A stretch of DNA of 64,000 nt from Neoechinorhynchus agilis (GCA_051530055.1 CM121343.1:682001-746000); one strand, 5' to 3'. Positions 48,916 through 62,186 are shown, counted from the first letter of the stretch. The notes: a model not told the origin generated them from the letters alone. Translations and numbers: made by a program.

Positions 48916-49400
48916 ATCCTCATTTATTAAAATTTACAAGTTTTGGAAGATAATGTTCTGTGTAGCAGCGGTTTTCCTCACGCTGGCAGCATTGCCTCGT
49001 TGTACTGCGAGGGAGATGTTTTGTTTAAGGAATGCTGTTACACGCGGGTCCTTTTTCATCGCCACCGCCCTCTTTGTTATATCTGAAAACCAGCTGAAAT
49101 GCGGATTCTCCGAGGGCCCCGAACGTTTCGATCCCGAAAGGCACAAAATGGAAGCTCTCCATCAGCTCAGCGTATTTTGCCGGTTTCCGACGCTCCGCTG
49201 CGGTCGCTACAGCACCGGGGCTTTTACTGGCTATATCAGCGAAGGACTTGGCCATGGTGAGGTTGTATTCCATAAGAGGCACTTCCCTCGGCTCCAAGGG
49301 AAGGCTGACACACCATCTAGGCGCTTACCATCAGACCTGCACGGATTGCTCGGCTCCAAGATGTTTGGAATGTTGATGGAAGTCAATGCTCTACTCAGGA
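48916..49400 (-). mobile_element. R2-like LINE, 3' fragment
   Basis: Minus strand reads SPGAVATAAERRKPAKYAEL and FHFVPFGIETFGALGESAF, then in a second frame PRVTAFLKQNISLAVQRGNA and a stop. This is the same C-terminus as at 31359. One frame change; upstream coding is too decayed to follow past about 49400. Confidence 0.75.
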
Positions 49401-50854
49401 TGCTCTAATACGCGTTTATGGCTTATTGCGATATTTCAAAAAAAGAAACCTCATTAGTCATCTAAAAGGTTTTTGATGTCTTAGATTATTATCTTCGGGG
49501 AAAAAGATACTTTCTAGTTTTGCCAACTACCAAAAGAAAGGAAAAGGTTTTTGTTTATTTTATATTTGAAGATTGAATTGTTCATGTTTGTTTATGGCGT
49601 AAAAATTGAAACAATTTATTAAATCCGATATTTTGGCCCAATATTTTGAAGGTTAGTGAATTGTTTTGATCTAAGAGAGAAAATTAGACAGCTATTTTTC
49701 GCAGAGTTGGTTAGCGAAAATCGATTTTATAATGTGTGACTCGCGAATGCAGGATCGCGATTCCCAAGGTTCGATGACTGACGTATTTACACGAAATCGA
49801 CCAGGGTGATTTTTTTTATCAGCCATACAATACTTTGGTCCTAATCGTAGAACATTACAATGAATTTTGAATATTGGTGAACATTATTATTAAGAAATAT
49901 TTCAAGGAAACCTCGTTTTATCTGGGTCATTGTTTGCCAGTGACGAAATATTTCATAACAATAAAGGAATCTTTCTTCACCACCGCCATTCAATATTCAC
50001 CATCTCGAAGGATCTTCTTGATATGATTACAATGAATATTAAGAAGGCATTAATGTTTCAGACACTTTGACTTGATCATCTAGATAAAATCCTTTGGTGT
50101 GATAGAGTTGGAGATATGGTGACCGTTATTCCCAATGACCTCATTGATTTTTAACACGTCGTTGACCGATGTTCCTTCGTGAGATATTTTCTATTCGGAA
50201 TCTTTATCGAAATCCGGCATTATTCACTAAAATCGATAGGTTCCGTTAAGAGTTTGCTTTGGAATCATCCACGGAAGAATCTACCCGCGCAACATTTTCA
50301 GGATAAAGATACATGTTAAAAAATCATCCCAGGGAAGGTATGGTAGCATCGAATTATACTATGAAGTTCAAAGATTTGATAGTATGTTTTAAGGTGTTTT
50401 CATTTTAATGCCTTATTTTCGCCTCTGAATCCAAAAGGTATTTGTCACTTTTTTTCCAAAATTTTTCATATCAGTATTTGACCTTGAGTGCTTTTCTTAC
50501 GCTCCATCAATTAGTTTCCTTTTGACTTTTTTCCGAATAATCACCACTTGGGCTCACTCGGTCTAAAATGCGATTACAAAAATGGAGCTCTAAAGGAACT
50601 AAAGTATGGAGAGGAAACCATTATCCTAAAAATGGTGTGACGTCTTTACTTTTAGCCTATAAGACTCCCTTTTTATGACATGCATTAGAAAGTCGATCCG
50701 GGGGGTTAAATTCAGACTTTTTTTTAAAAGCTATACCTGTTGCGTTCTTGAATTTTCTCAATTCGTTCAAATGCGGAGTTTGGGTGCTGAATCATAATCT
50801 CTAAGTCTAATATTAGTTTCTTTTCCTATAGGTCCCCCTGAGCGGACAAGAGAA
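49401..50854. other. Intergenic, upstream of GPCR gene
   Basis: Contains a relative of the 4445 repeat at about 49565-49655 and a stretch near 49980-50130 that resembles the foldback element in the PDZ-gene intron (CACCATCTCGAAGGAT, GGAGATATGGTG). No gene seen. Confidence 0.4.
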
Positions 50855-53800
50855 ATGCTCGCTAGTTTGTTGTTAATTGTTGCTATTGGTGGTGGTGGTT
50901 TCAGTTCTACTACCACTACTACTACTGGTGGTGATGATGATGATGACCCCTATACAGCGCCACGAATGTCCATTGCGACCTCAGCGGCGACGGTGATCCC
51001 CATTGGTGATAATAGAACCAGAATCAATCAATTACAGTTTGAGCAAATCGTAAGGGCAGTTGAAAGCAATGGAGACGACGAATCATCGTGCGCATATAAT
51101 ATTCCTGATTCTCCATTTGATGTTCTGCCTCAAATACTTGGAATTGGCATTGGATTTGAGTTTATCCGATTAGCACGGGATGCGTACAGATTTGAGTTAG
51201 TTGCCGCCGGAATCGTTGCACCGATCATCGAAGATTTGGCACTTGAACGCATCAGTACTGATCAGTTAACCCAAAGATCCGAATTGTTTAAAAAAATGTT
51301 CACAATACTTAAAAGTGGGCTCCTTGATAACTTCAAAACAATAATGTCAGCTTATGTTTGCATACATAAGGAAGATGTTCATCAATTTGCATTTTGCGAT
51401 GGAGCGACTCGTCACGGGAAGATATCTACCGATGCGAATTTCGATATTCTTTACCGGTTCCGTGTAATGGATGCTCTTTATTTTATAAACGAACAGAAAC
51501 TCGAGGAAAAACGATCATCGGGCAGAAAAAACGGAGATGCGGGTTGGTGGTTTGGCCCCACTTTCTGTAAATCTGATCGATACAAAATGGTTTTTGCTCT
51601 CCCATTGACTACAAGGTATAGAAAAAAATTCCGTTGCGATTTGCTTGTACTATTTCTAGTGGCACTTTAATCATTTCTTTTAATATTTCAATGGTTGACC
51701 TGAACCAATGTGATCCGAATCAACCTTTTGGTGTAACAAACAAATGTCCTATCGGCACAAAGGTCAGTGTCAATCATTTTCCGATAAAACTAATTTGTTT
51801 TTCTTGTAAACCAAGTGTGTGACAGCAAATGGAAATGGATTTAAAATTGGATCTTACAATTGTGTTTGTTCCAGTCCTACTGGACACGAATTCTCATTTG
51901 ACGGTAGAAATCTCGAAAAGTCGTATTTAAACCGGACATCAGATGGTGCATGGTGTCCATTTACATGCTTAAGCGGTTCTCAATGCTTTGTTCGACCCAA
52001 CGGAGTATTGAGATTAGTCATCATATCTTTTCAAGCATTGTGTATTTGTCTCGTTGTTTTCGAGATGATTTTAGTTTTTAAAAAGCGCCATAACAAGGTT
52101 AGTAGGCTAACTAAATAATTGCATCGTTGAGCGATCGGTATACTAGGCGATGAAATTAGCCATGTGGACAATGAATGAAGCGTTATTAATGGGTACAATA
52201 TGTATATATTTATCGGTTAGTTCATGATTCACACAATCATTGATTTAATTGGAGAATTTCCATCGTTTGTGCGTGTATAGGTTATAGTAATGTGTTTGGA
52301 CACGAACGTCGTGACATGCCTTGCTTATTCGTGGCTTAGAGAAGTTGGATTTATTACCGTATATGGCACACTTGTTCTTAGACTTTACAAGTAAATTCCC
52401 AATTTTTTTAATTCCATCTCATATCCAAACAAAAAATCCGCGTTTTAGACTTTTAGCCGAGTTTCAGTCGCGAAAGGCACGCTCCGTGCAAATTAAAAAC
52501 AAAGACATGATTAGATATCTATTTCTGATGATATTTACAACCGTCTTCTACTTGTTATCCTGGACTTTGGTTAACCTCGACCATGCCAATGATCCCCATA
52601 TCGCATTAAGCCTCTTATATTACGGACGTACAAAATCCGGATATGATTTTGTTTCTTGTCAACTGAGGTGGTGGGATTATCTGATAGAAATAGGCATGTT
52701 TCATTTATTTTTTACAATTGTTCAACAATACAATTTAGCTGAGTTCGCTTTTTTGTGCACCGCTCTCCGTTTGCTTTATTGTACAAAGACGGCTCCACCT
52801 TCCGAATACAAAGAACGTAAATTCATTGCATTTGCAATTTATCTAGAGATCACAATAAGTACACTTTGTAATCTTACGAGGTAAGCTTTTTGCATCAATC
52901 TAAAAACTTTTCCCACCAATTCATCATTATGTCCATCAAATGACCAATTCAAATTATTTATGAACTTTTATGTTAAAATTGTGAAAAAACTGAAATAGAA
53001 CATTATCTACGTCCTGAGAATGCTTACTTAGGAAATGTGTGACTTTTAAAATGGAAGCGGCAAATCTCATAATGTCTTTACGTTAAAGGTCATGATAGTT
53101 TTCGTAAATTAGAGATTAATTTATTGATTACCCTTTTGCACACAAAATTTCGTCAGACTTCTTCAAGTTGTTTATATGCTCTATTATACTCAAATGCGAA
53201 TAAAACACTTAGACAATCTGAAGAAGTCCGAAGAGGCGAACGAAATATTGTGTGAAAAAGGGAATCAATACATTAAGTTACTATGTCACCAAACAAAAAA
53301 ATACATGATAGTTTATAGCCCTAAATTATACTTTTCATTCCTACTTTACCGATTTATTGGGTTGTTAAGCTTGCAGACAATCCGAGAGTGTCTAAATATC
53401 GGGTTTAATAAAATTGCTTTGATTTTTTCCGCCATAAACAAACATGAATAATTCAATTTCTTCTAAGTTGGTCTATTGACGGAATGAACGAGCCCTCTCT
53501 CTCTTTTACTTGATTCGAGCACCTCGATGTTTTTATAAAGGCTTGGGATATGGAAAACTGTTCATCCCAACGCGTTGCTTGTTATTTACTTCTTCCGATC
53601 ACATTTCACAATCACAACTGCGATTGTCTTCAACATGTATCGACGAGTATGTTCATTTCGTTATTAATGCACAGCTACTGTAGAAATCTAATACAGATTT
53701 TATGCTCACTGTGCTTTGGCGATAAGTCACGAGACGATCAACGTTTCAAATCTATTCAGGATACTAGCGGAGAGGCAGATTTTTCCGGGTTTAAAATGTG

Positions 53801-54146
53801 CAACAATGGCGATGTATCAAGTATAGCAGAAATGGATCCAGAAACAATCAAAGTAATTTTTTTGTTTATTTCGCCGTTTTACTTTAAGATTTTTAAGACT
53901 GAACTAAAAAGACTCTACAGTCAACTCCACCATTTAAAAACCGAGCAAATGAAACGATACAATCCACACTTAGTTCGAAAATCAAATCGAAAACGAAATC
54001 GGCGAATATCTGTTCAAGCGTTAAAACATAGAGCGAATACAATCGCAGCTACTCAAGAAACTCCTGAAAACGAAATTAGTGTGCAAAAAACTCCCAGAGA
54101 CAGCGTGGCCAGTATTTTGAATGCAGAGAAAGGTGAAATGGCTTAA
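50855..54146 (+). CDS. Class C orphan GPCR, GPR158/GPR179 (CG31760-like) family
   Basis: Seven-helix receptor of about 740 residues in ten exons: 50855-51615, 51660-51762, 51816-52097, 52147-52215, 52281-52390, 52449-52693, 52739-52880, 53541-53646, 53697-53852, 53898-54146; all phases agree. Signal peptide (1-15), acidic/Thr-rich stretch, ectodomain with the family motif GWWFGPTFC (230-238), an EGF-like Cys cluster (QCDPNQ..KCPIG.KC...YNCVC), then TM helices including SWLREVGFITVYGTLVLRLYK, EFQSRKARS, TAPPSEYKERKFI and TM7 ALLVIYFFRSHFTITTAI. The tail has SSIAEMDPETIK then TELKRLYSQLHHLKTEQM, the coiled segment after TM7 in this family. GPR158 is a glycine-sensing receptor that acts through RGS proteins; the ligand here is unknown. 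Exon 4 carries TM2 and is only 69 nt. Intron 6 is GC-AG. The 660-nt intron 7 holds a foldback element. Confidence 0.87.
53128..53275. repeat. Foldback element in GPCR intron 7
   Basis: ACCCTTTTGCACACAAAATTTCG mirrors AATATTGTGTGAAAAAGGG; the centre GCGAATAAAACACTTAGACA is shared with the foldback at 62187-62366, so they are one family. Confidence 0.8.
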
Positions 54147-54388
54147 AAGATAATGCTAAAACTGGAGGACTCGACGTTCATGTACAATTATGAACATCAT
54201 TGATTACAAAGCTGAGATTTGCAAAATATTGTATAAAGTAATTGTGTTCGTTTTTTTGTAACTGGCGGACTTTTCAAGCAGATATTTTTAATAGTTCCAT
54301 TCGTTATTTTTCATTTTAGTTGACTAAATCCATCATCGTCGTTGGGAAACCTGGATGATCTTGTGGCGGTGTGGGCTCGAAGGCTAAT

Positions 54389-54455
54389 AATAACACGTTT
54401 TATTTGTTGATTCGCAAAGAAGAGGGCCCATGTACCTTTGGGTCCTCATAAACAC
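54389..54455. repeat. Dispersed repeat copy
   Basis: AACACGTTTTATTTGTTGAT ... GGGCCCATGTACCTTTGGG matches 3008-3090 and 60782-60845. It could be the 3' end of a larger family. Confidence 0.6.
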
Positions 54456-54599
54456 TCGAGTTCTGATTGGAAATGAAACTGGCATTTGATTTTGGATTGG
54501 ATTACGAGTCCGGGTGGGTGGCAATATCCGGTCGGGTTGGAAGGTCCGTTCTGGTGGTAATTGGTGTTTATTGCTTGCAGAAGCGCTTATAAGGTTGGT

Positions 54600-57500
54600 C
54601 TTTCCTCTAGTTCATTTCAGGTTATGATATCCAAGAAGAGGTGCGAGGTATAGGAGGGTGAAACGAATTAGGATTTCGAGTGTTGTGCTCGTGTGAAAAA
54701 GCAGCGATATGTGGAAAAAATTGTGCTTGTAGGGTTGATATGCGTTTTGATTGTTGTATGAAAATAAAATCAAGGCATTCGGTGAGAGGGGGAAAGTCAG
54801 CTGTACCAATTTTAGATGCTCTTTTATGAAGAATTTCAAGACGGCGGATTAGAGATTTGGAAAGGTTGCAAAATACGGGATAACCGTAGGTGAGGGAGGG
54901 TAAGATAAAGCGGAAGTAAAATTTGTAGAGATTTAGTGAAGGGATTCCTAAATGTCGGAGGCATTTGAGGAGATAAATTTTAAAGGCGTTGTGCTTGAAG
55001 GAGAGAGTGATGTGCGAGTCCCATTTCAAATTTGATTGAAATTGGATACCCAGAATTCTTAGGGAGGTTACCCGTAAGATGTCATTTAGAAGATGGGGGT
55101 ACTTTATTTGTATTCGGGAGATTGAGGGAATCATTTCGAAGTATTTAGATAAATTGAGATTGAGTTTATGATTAGCGCAGAAATCTTTTATGCATGATAT
55201 TTCTTTAGAGGTTAAGGAAAAGGAGAGGTTGGGTGGTGAGTGGGTGATATCGTCGGCGTATAAGAAGAGCTCAGAGTGAGCGGAGATAGGTTTGACGTTG
55301 TTTAGAAAAATATTAAAGAGAAGTGGTGACAGCACAGCGCCTTTGGTGATGGATAGGCTGATAGAAGAGGTAGAACGGCAGTGAATGTATTGTTTACTAT
55401 TGTGAAGGTAAGATTCGAGCCAGCGGATCTGCCACAAGTGGATACCAAAATTGGAGCAGGCCCGGAGGAGTGAACTGTCCACTGAGTCGAAAGCTTTAGA
55501 TAAATCAAGATGAATGAGACTGGTGACGTGGGAGGGATTGTTGTCGAGGTTACGTAGGAGTGTGTCATAAATGCAAAGTAGGGTATCGGCTGCAGAAAAT
55601 CTGGGCCGGAAGCAAAATTGTAGGGGCGATAACTTTTCGTTGAGAAGTGAAAGAAGGCGAGGTTTAAAACATTTTTTCGGTGACTTTTGAAAGAGCGGGT
55701 AGAATGGAAATTGGACGGAACGATTCGGCCGAAATAGGATGTCATCTTTTCGAACAAGGATAACTTTAGCAGTTTTCAGGCAAGAGGGGCAGATGTCGTA
55801 TAAAGAGCTGAGGTTTATAATGTGGGTAAGAGATCGATGAGTTCGGGATGATGTAGCGAAGAGCCTAGTTTGGGATTTCCGATTGTAAGGATGAATTTTT
55901 TGGTAATTTCTTGAGATACTGCAATACTTCATATAATGATACTAAGGGAAATATCGGTGATTTGACAAAAGTTTCAGGTGTGGGCGTGAAAGATTGTGTG
56001 AAGACTGATGTTAAACAGTGATTGTAAAATGAGTCAGGGCAGAGGTTCTAATTAATGGAATCTAGAATCTGTTTTAATTAAGTGGAGGACAAATTAGTGA
56101 AGGGGTCCGGGTGGCGTAGACCAACAGAGTCCTTGACGGCCTACCACTATGTTGAGTTGCCACCTGATCGAATTTTAGAGGAAAGGAAGTTTTTGCTGGC
56201 GATAAGATTTTTGTTAGTACCTTTTGTAAACGGGGAGAGTCTAGGGAGTTATTGCGATGGGCCTTCGAAGCTTGCCTTTGTATAGGTTTCCGAATGGGAA
56301 TTGTCCATGGAGGGTCGCGGTTGGAGATCCTAATGAATTTCTTGGGAATTGCCGAAGCTAGGGATTTTTTTATGATTGCAGTTATCGAGGAAATGGCCAA
56401 GGAAGGGTCATTTGTGTTGTCAGAGTGGGATGTGCGGATGTTAGAATTGAACAATATAAAATTTTTGATGTGATGATCACGTTTATCCCAGACGGGTAAA
56501 CGGGGAGATTTCATACGCTGAGGTGCGGTGGATGGAGTGATAAGGGCAGAGGAATGGCTAGAGTTCGCGGGGGGAGGGAGTTTTGAGGCGGATGAGTAGG
56601 CTTCGATATTTGTGAACACTTTGTCGAGGTGAGGGTCAAGACGAGTTGGGAAGTCAATAAGTCGACGCAACTTCGTGAAGGGTAGAAGAAGAAATATATT
56701 ATTGAAGCCCCTGCAATTAAGAAATGGTGTGAATTTGTGGAGTTTATGAGCTCCATCATAGACTCAATTTGAAGCAAGGACTCAGGACGGGAGGCCGGAG
56801 GGCGATAGACGGCAGCAATGGTGAATTTTCTAAAGCCCTTTCTTAGAGGAGCTATAAAATGGACTGCGATGAATTCTAGACCTGGGTTCGGTGGAGAGCC
56901 CGTGAGAGATAAAGAGTATGGTAGCGATTGCCGTACGTAAATTGAGACCCCCCTCCTGGACGGTCCTCGCGATATGTATGGAAGGAAGAGTACCCGGGAA
57001 GGATGGCTGTATTGCTGTTGTACGGGGTAAGATGATTACGTCGACTTTTGAGGTAGATGAAATGAGTGAAATTTCCTCTAGTTTAGAAAGGCGGCTACGA
57101 GTATTGGAGTAGAAAACGGTGGGAAAGTTAATTTTTTGATTTCGGAAAACCGGATAGAAGAAGTGAGCGAGATTGGGGTTGCGTTGTTCATTGCGGGTGG
57201 TTGATTAAGGAAGGAAACGTTACGGGATGCCGACAAAGAACGATTGATTATCCCAAAGAGAGAAGTCCGGGCGACTCGAAAATTTGAGTTGGGTTGAGTA
57301 AATGGTAATGATAGATATGAGGTTAGGGTTGAGACTTTGTATTTGAGTAGGGGTAGAGAGATAATTATTTACTTTATTCGGGAAAAAGAGGGTATTTAAT
57401 GTGGAAGGGCTGTGAGGAATTTGGAGGGGCGGTGGAAAGAAATCGTGATGAGTTCTTATGTGGATAGATACGGACAGAAAGTTGAGAAGAAAGGAGTTTG

Positions 57501-58215
57501 TATCTCCTGTAAAGAAAGAGGGAGGCTACGAGTGGTGAAATAAAAGTTATTTTGAGGAGACGTGGTCTCGGGTTAAAGGAATTTTTGGATGGAATGCGCA
57601 TAACTGCTAATGGGGAGGAATAGTAGAGTGAATGTCGGGAAAAAGGAGTTGACCGATTCGAAGGATTTGGTGGCGGTTGTGTGCATCAGCGGCGACAGGA
57701 TCTGTAACAGGGGCTTCCGGCATACCAGAAATAAATATGGTGCGATTTCTATCATCGAGAGAGGAGTGCATGATGCGATGGGTCGAATTCAGAGCGGCGA
57801 GGGATGATGGTCGGGGTGGAGAAGGCGTATCATTACAGAAATGAATGGGAGGGTTGATTGATTTTGATGGAGTTCCTCCTTTTGCTCTTGTTTCTACTCG
57901 TTCAGGTGTTACTTGCAACTTTTTTTGGAACAGTTGTGGACATTTGGGACAAGAGATCTTGGATGGGTTTTTTGGCAGCAACATTTTTTCATTTCGCTGG
58001 TTTTTTTGGTCCTGTTTTGTTCGATTCTTAATGTTTCAATTTTGTGTGCCAGTTTGGTCATTCTTTTTCCAGGGTGTTTCTGTCCAATGTGATTTGTTCC
58101 CATTCTTTGATGTTGATTTGCCGTTATTTCTTTTATTTGATCATGATATCTCTTTTTGGTTGTCCTTTACGAGTATAGAAGTGTTGAGATTACCACTGCT
58201 AGAAACACCATGAGT
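54600..58215 (-). mobile_element. LINE copy B, CR1/jockey-type, longer copy with ORF1 remnant
   Basis: Minus-strand order: ORF1 remnant (57607-58103: KISCPKCPQLF, NRTIFISGMPEAPVTDPVAA), endonuclease/linker (56074-56777, VYRPPASRPESLLQ then RDPPWTI) and reverse transcriptase (54622-55932) with LDLSKAFDSVD, VLSPLLFNIFLNNV, LYADD and a C-terminal HEHNTRNPNSF. Several frame breaks; not active. The 3' end near 54600 and 5' end near 58215 are approximate. Nearly identical to copy A over 54740-57010 apart from one divergent block. Confidence 0.9.
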
Positions 58216-58617
58216 TTTGAAGAAGATTGTATCTCTCATCTTGCGTGGTCGTCCGTCGTTATTTGTTTAAGGTGATTCCTAGACACTTCACAGTTAGCCT
58301 CCAAAGGTTTGAGACGTACGAGATTGAAACCAACCGTTGCATTTCGAGGGGCCGGATACGCCAGGTCCGCCTACAATCCTTCCAAACCTGCTCCACGTGT
58401 GTCAATTAGCCACAGGAATCACTGGAGCATTTGTACCGTTCAGTGTTTTTGCCCGTGTTCACCTCGGACTTCGTATCATTACGTGAGTATAATGATGCCG
58501 GTTCAAATTGATTCCACAATGAAAAACATTCAATGAAAGTTCAATTGTTTCCGGGTATATTATTGACCGAATCTGGTTTTTTAAATTTAAGTAGCTAATA
58601 GAATTAGAATTATTGTT
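58216..58617. other. Intergenic, no gene seen
   Basis: May include remaining 5' sequence of LINE copy B. No supported frame. Confidence 0.3.
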
Positions 58618-58725
58618 ATTTTAGAAGTCTTCACCCGCGGTAAATGATTTCTTTTCGATTAAAAAGGGTTCTGTGAACCTCGTCCTTGGGTTCATCATCA
58701 CTTCTAAACAATAATTCCAATCACA
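58618..58725. repeat. Short copy of the 24452 foldback family
   Basis: TTTAGAAGTCTTCACCCGCGG ... GAACCTCGTCCTTGGGTTCAT, ending TTCTAAACAATAATTCC; both termini kept, centre deleted. Confidence 0.78.
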
Positions 58726-59286
58726 TCCCGCGGCACCTCCTCGCACATATCGATATTTCCAATAGAATTATTATGAACCTTTTAAAGCAAACTCGAGCTA
58801 AACAGTTCACGGGGTCCTGTTGGCGATTAAAATATCCAAAAACTGGTTCCAGTCAATAAGATACCGACCAACCGGTCAATCGTATTAGGATCAATGATTT
58901 TTATTGTGAAATGGCTTTCAATGCTTTAGGTAAGATCTTATCACAACTTCCGAACAAATATTAAAATGAGAACCTCCACTTCTTATTGATCTACGGGAAT
59001 AATAGCTATAAATATTATTGTGATACTATCTTAAAGTCCTAATGCACTCGAAACCATTTAACGAAGGCGATAAAGTACAAACCAAGAGATCCAGACGATT
59101 TCATCGGCTACACATGAAGTCATAGGTTTTAAACTGATTGAACGATAGCTCAAAGCTTTAGATAAATTTTGGAAAATATTATACTTGGGCCACATCGCAG
59201 ACGCATAATTTAACGTAAAATGCGCATAGAATTCGGAAGAAATGAATTCTGATTGGCTGCAGAAACCAAAAGGATTCCAGTTATAG

Positions 59287-59932
59287 ATGGCGGATTTCAA
59301 GGAAGGTAAGTGTATTTTTGGTTTATCGATATTGGATCAATCTATAAATAGCTGTATCAATACAAAATGGTATGAGTGATGATGATGACGACTTTACGTT
59401 ACCTGTTCAACTTATTGAACCAGCGGACCAACGAACTGAAGATGAGAGCAAAAAAGTCGAACTCATGATACGATTATTTCAACCGAGAATCGACGATGAG
59501 CAAAACGCTTTGGCACACGCATTAGTGGCTGAGAGGGATAATTTGCAAGATGATATATTAAGACTTCGTTCTAGGATTCAGAATCTTCGGAAAATAATGG
59601 CTTACGAAGATGAATTGCAAATCGAAGCTCGAATGACGCCAAACGACGAATGGATTGGAGTTAACAATCAATTGGAATCGATCAATACGATGATGATGAC
59701 AAATGGCTTATCAATGGAAGAGAATACTCAGGAACTCCCGGAAATCGAAGCAGCATCCGATGATCTTGAAGTTACGGGTCCGCGAAGACGTATCGCAGAT
59801 TTTGGCCGCGAACAAGCAATTGTTTTGCATTTATCGGACTATCAATCATCTTCTTCTTCATTTGAAACTAACTATAGTTCTGGTTACTATTCACTGAGCG
59901 GATATGATACTTTTTCAGAGAATTATGAGTGA
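59287..59932 (+). CDS. Unrecognised acidic coiled-coil protein
   Basis: 199 residues in two exons, 59287-59305 and 59352-59932, with a 46-nt intron; the reading MADFKEAVSIQNGMSDDDDD joins in phase 1. I do not recognise the family. Residues about 13-20 are acidic, about 45-90 form a probable coiled coil (ALVAERDNLQDDILRLRSRI), and the last 45 residues are Ser/Tyr-rich (SDYQSSSSSF, NYSSGYYSLS). No signal peptide or membrane segment, so it is probably cytosolic or nuclear. The single-exon reading from the ATG at 59372 is the alternative; the spliced start is preferred because the intron has a GTAAGT donor, matches the usual local intron size and keeps frame. Confidence 0.6.
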
Positions 59933-60781
59933 ATACAAAAAGAACCTAAAAAATTGACGATATGTTACTATTAAACAACGCTTTCTAGATTTCTAGCAAC
60001 GATTTTGGGCCGTGGAGTAACACAAATATAGAAAAAATAGACGTTTTTATCGCTCGTCATCTATTCTGACTTCAAATGCGGCGAGCAAAATCGATCCAAA
60101 TGCAGGGAATATCTTTTCCATTGAACGTCGTCGGTATTAAAGCTTTTAAAGTAACGCTGCCAATCGATCGATTTTTTCACTTTCGCTGAGTAGTCTAAAA
60201 ACCTCTAAAATCGGAGATGTTTTTAAAGCTTTTTCATTTATGTCTTAAAAAAGGACGTAATCGATGATTGGAAAACCAGTCCGTGCCACCGGAACGTTAC
60301 GACTTTTGCCTTGTTTACTCATTCAAATGGTTGTTACAAAACTCAAATTCTTCGAGGACTAAAGAATACTCAAAAGATCATTTGATTTTTTTGGCTGCTC
60401 TTTCATTGCTCTCTCGAAGATAAAATCGAACTGCTTTTTAGTATTACGAATAATTTATAATTGGACAAACCGCTCCGTTACCACCTTTATATAAAATTCA
60501 TTTAAAAGATTCCAATTATATATCTATGGTTCAAAACGCTGGCATTTTGAATCATGAGTCCAAAGTTTTTGATTCCTGTGATTGCTGAGGAGATACTAGT
60601 TTGAAACATCATCAGTATAAAACCTTTTTTGGATTCGATAGCAATCAAAATTTGAAAATTTCTCCTTCAAGACGCCAAATTTAGGATTTTATGACGCTTG
60701 TTAACTTAAATTTCACAAGGAGAATTAGTGCTGTTCATTGGAAATTCAGTGTAGTCTGCAATCCTTTTTAGCATTCCAAAA

Positions 60782-60900
60782 TAATATTAACGAGTTTCAT
60801 TATTGAACAAAGAATAGGACCCATCTACTTTTGGGTCAAATGATTTGTTAAATGAATGTGGCTGTTGATTTTGGAGTGGATTGCAGGTCGGATGGGAATT
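60782..60900. repeat. Dispersed repeat copy, diverged
   Basis: AACAAAGAATAGGACCCATC..CTTTTGGGTC and TTGATTTTGGAGTGGATTGC parallel 54389-54520, including the part beyond the core, so the family unit is at least 120 bp. Confidence 0.5.
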
Positions 60901-61374
60901 ACGGCTTCAGTCAATTATTCACTCACCTTGATTAGGCATCCAAATAAAAACCACGGAGGAAGATTGCTAGAAACATTGACGAATGAAAAGTATTGATTGG
61001 GACAATTGTGATTCCAAATGTTTCTTTTCGGTAGAATTTTTAATGGAGATCGAGCTAATCTCAGTTGGGTTTTGAAGAATATTTCGAACTCGCATTTGCA
61101 ACCAGAATTTTGTACAAACATTAAAAATTTTAGAGACCGGCGATCAATCCCACTCGGTTTGGATCTTTAACTTGCGAGAATCTATAGCGGGCAAAGATTC
61201 AATAGTTTTAGTATTAAGGATCTTGTGCATCGGATATTCCGCATTTATTTTAGAATATTGTCATCGTTATTAATAGGTCTGCTCAAATTGTGCATGTTCT
61301 GGAGGAGATGAATGTATTTTGTTAAGACCCAACCTTCAGAATTTCGGAGCAGAAATCATTCACACCATCGCCCT

Positions 61375-61600
61375 GGATCTCTCTAGGTGCCGTCCTGGTG
61401 TAAGGGTCGAATGGACGGATGCAGCGTTCCCTCGTTGGCTCTGTTTTGTAGGATAAATATTCCTGATCTCGGATCGCCAGTGATTCGTCTCAATCTTTTA
61501 GACAATTGATTGACCAGGTCCTTTGCCGCGGTACCAAACGATCGGAGTGTTTCGACGCCAAAGGGAACAAAATAATGATTTCGACTCAGGGGACCGACTT
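61375..61600 (-). mobile_element. R2-like LINE, 3' fragment
   Basis: Minus strand reads HYFVPFGVETLRSFGTAAKD then LVNQLSKRLRRITGDPRSG, and in decayed form the RGNAAS end. Same C-terminus as the other R2-like copies. Confidence 0.7.
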
Positions 61601-62186
61601 TTAGAAACCTGTTAAAAAAATTTAAACAACAATCTATATTTTATTGAGTTTTCGACTTACTGTTCAGCCTTAATGAATGCTACAGTTAAAATCATGAACG
61701 TCAAGCGATAGAGACTGCAAATAACATGAAGCAAAATTCAAGTGATTGAAAACGTTAAGATTAGTGCATCGATTAACTGTGCCCCATAAGTGAAGAGCTG
61801 AAAAATATATGAATTATTGGGTTACGGCCTTTCCAATAAAAGTGTAATTAAGAATTTTGCATTTTAAAGAAAACTCGAAAAGATAATTTTTAATTTTTTT
61901 ATGGAGAGCAATTTTCCCGTTCTCAAATTGAGATCACCGAATGATTTGATATTTGACAGATTAAGACAGGTAAACATTTTACTAATGTCTTAGATTTTTA
62001 TTTTTGCTGGTCTAATTCAGTTGTTCGCAACGAATAGGACCGCGTTTCAGTTGTAAACAATCGGATCCTATTGTAAATTATCTCGAGAGGAATACGCGTT
62101 CCTTACACTAAGATTTTATTTTTATTTATAAACTGAACGGTAATTAGAAATGTTATATTAGTGTTCACCCAGTAAATATTTTTTAA

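Noticed and set aside
59343-59350. TATAAATA as a TATA box
   Set aside because: It lies inside the 46-nt intron and ends at its AG acceptor, and is too close to the next ATG to act as a core promoter.
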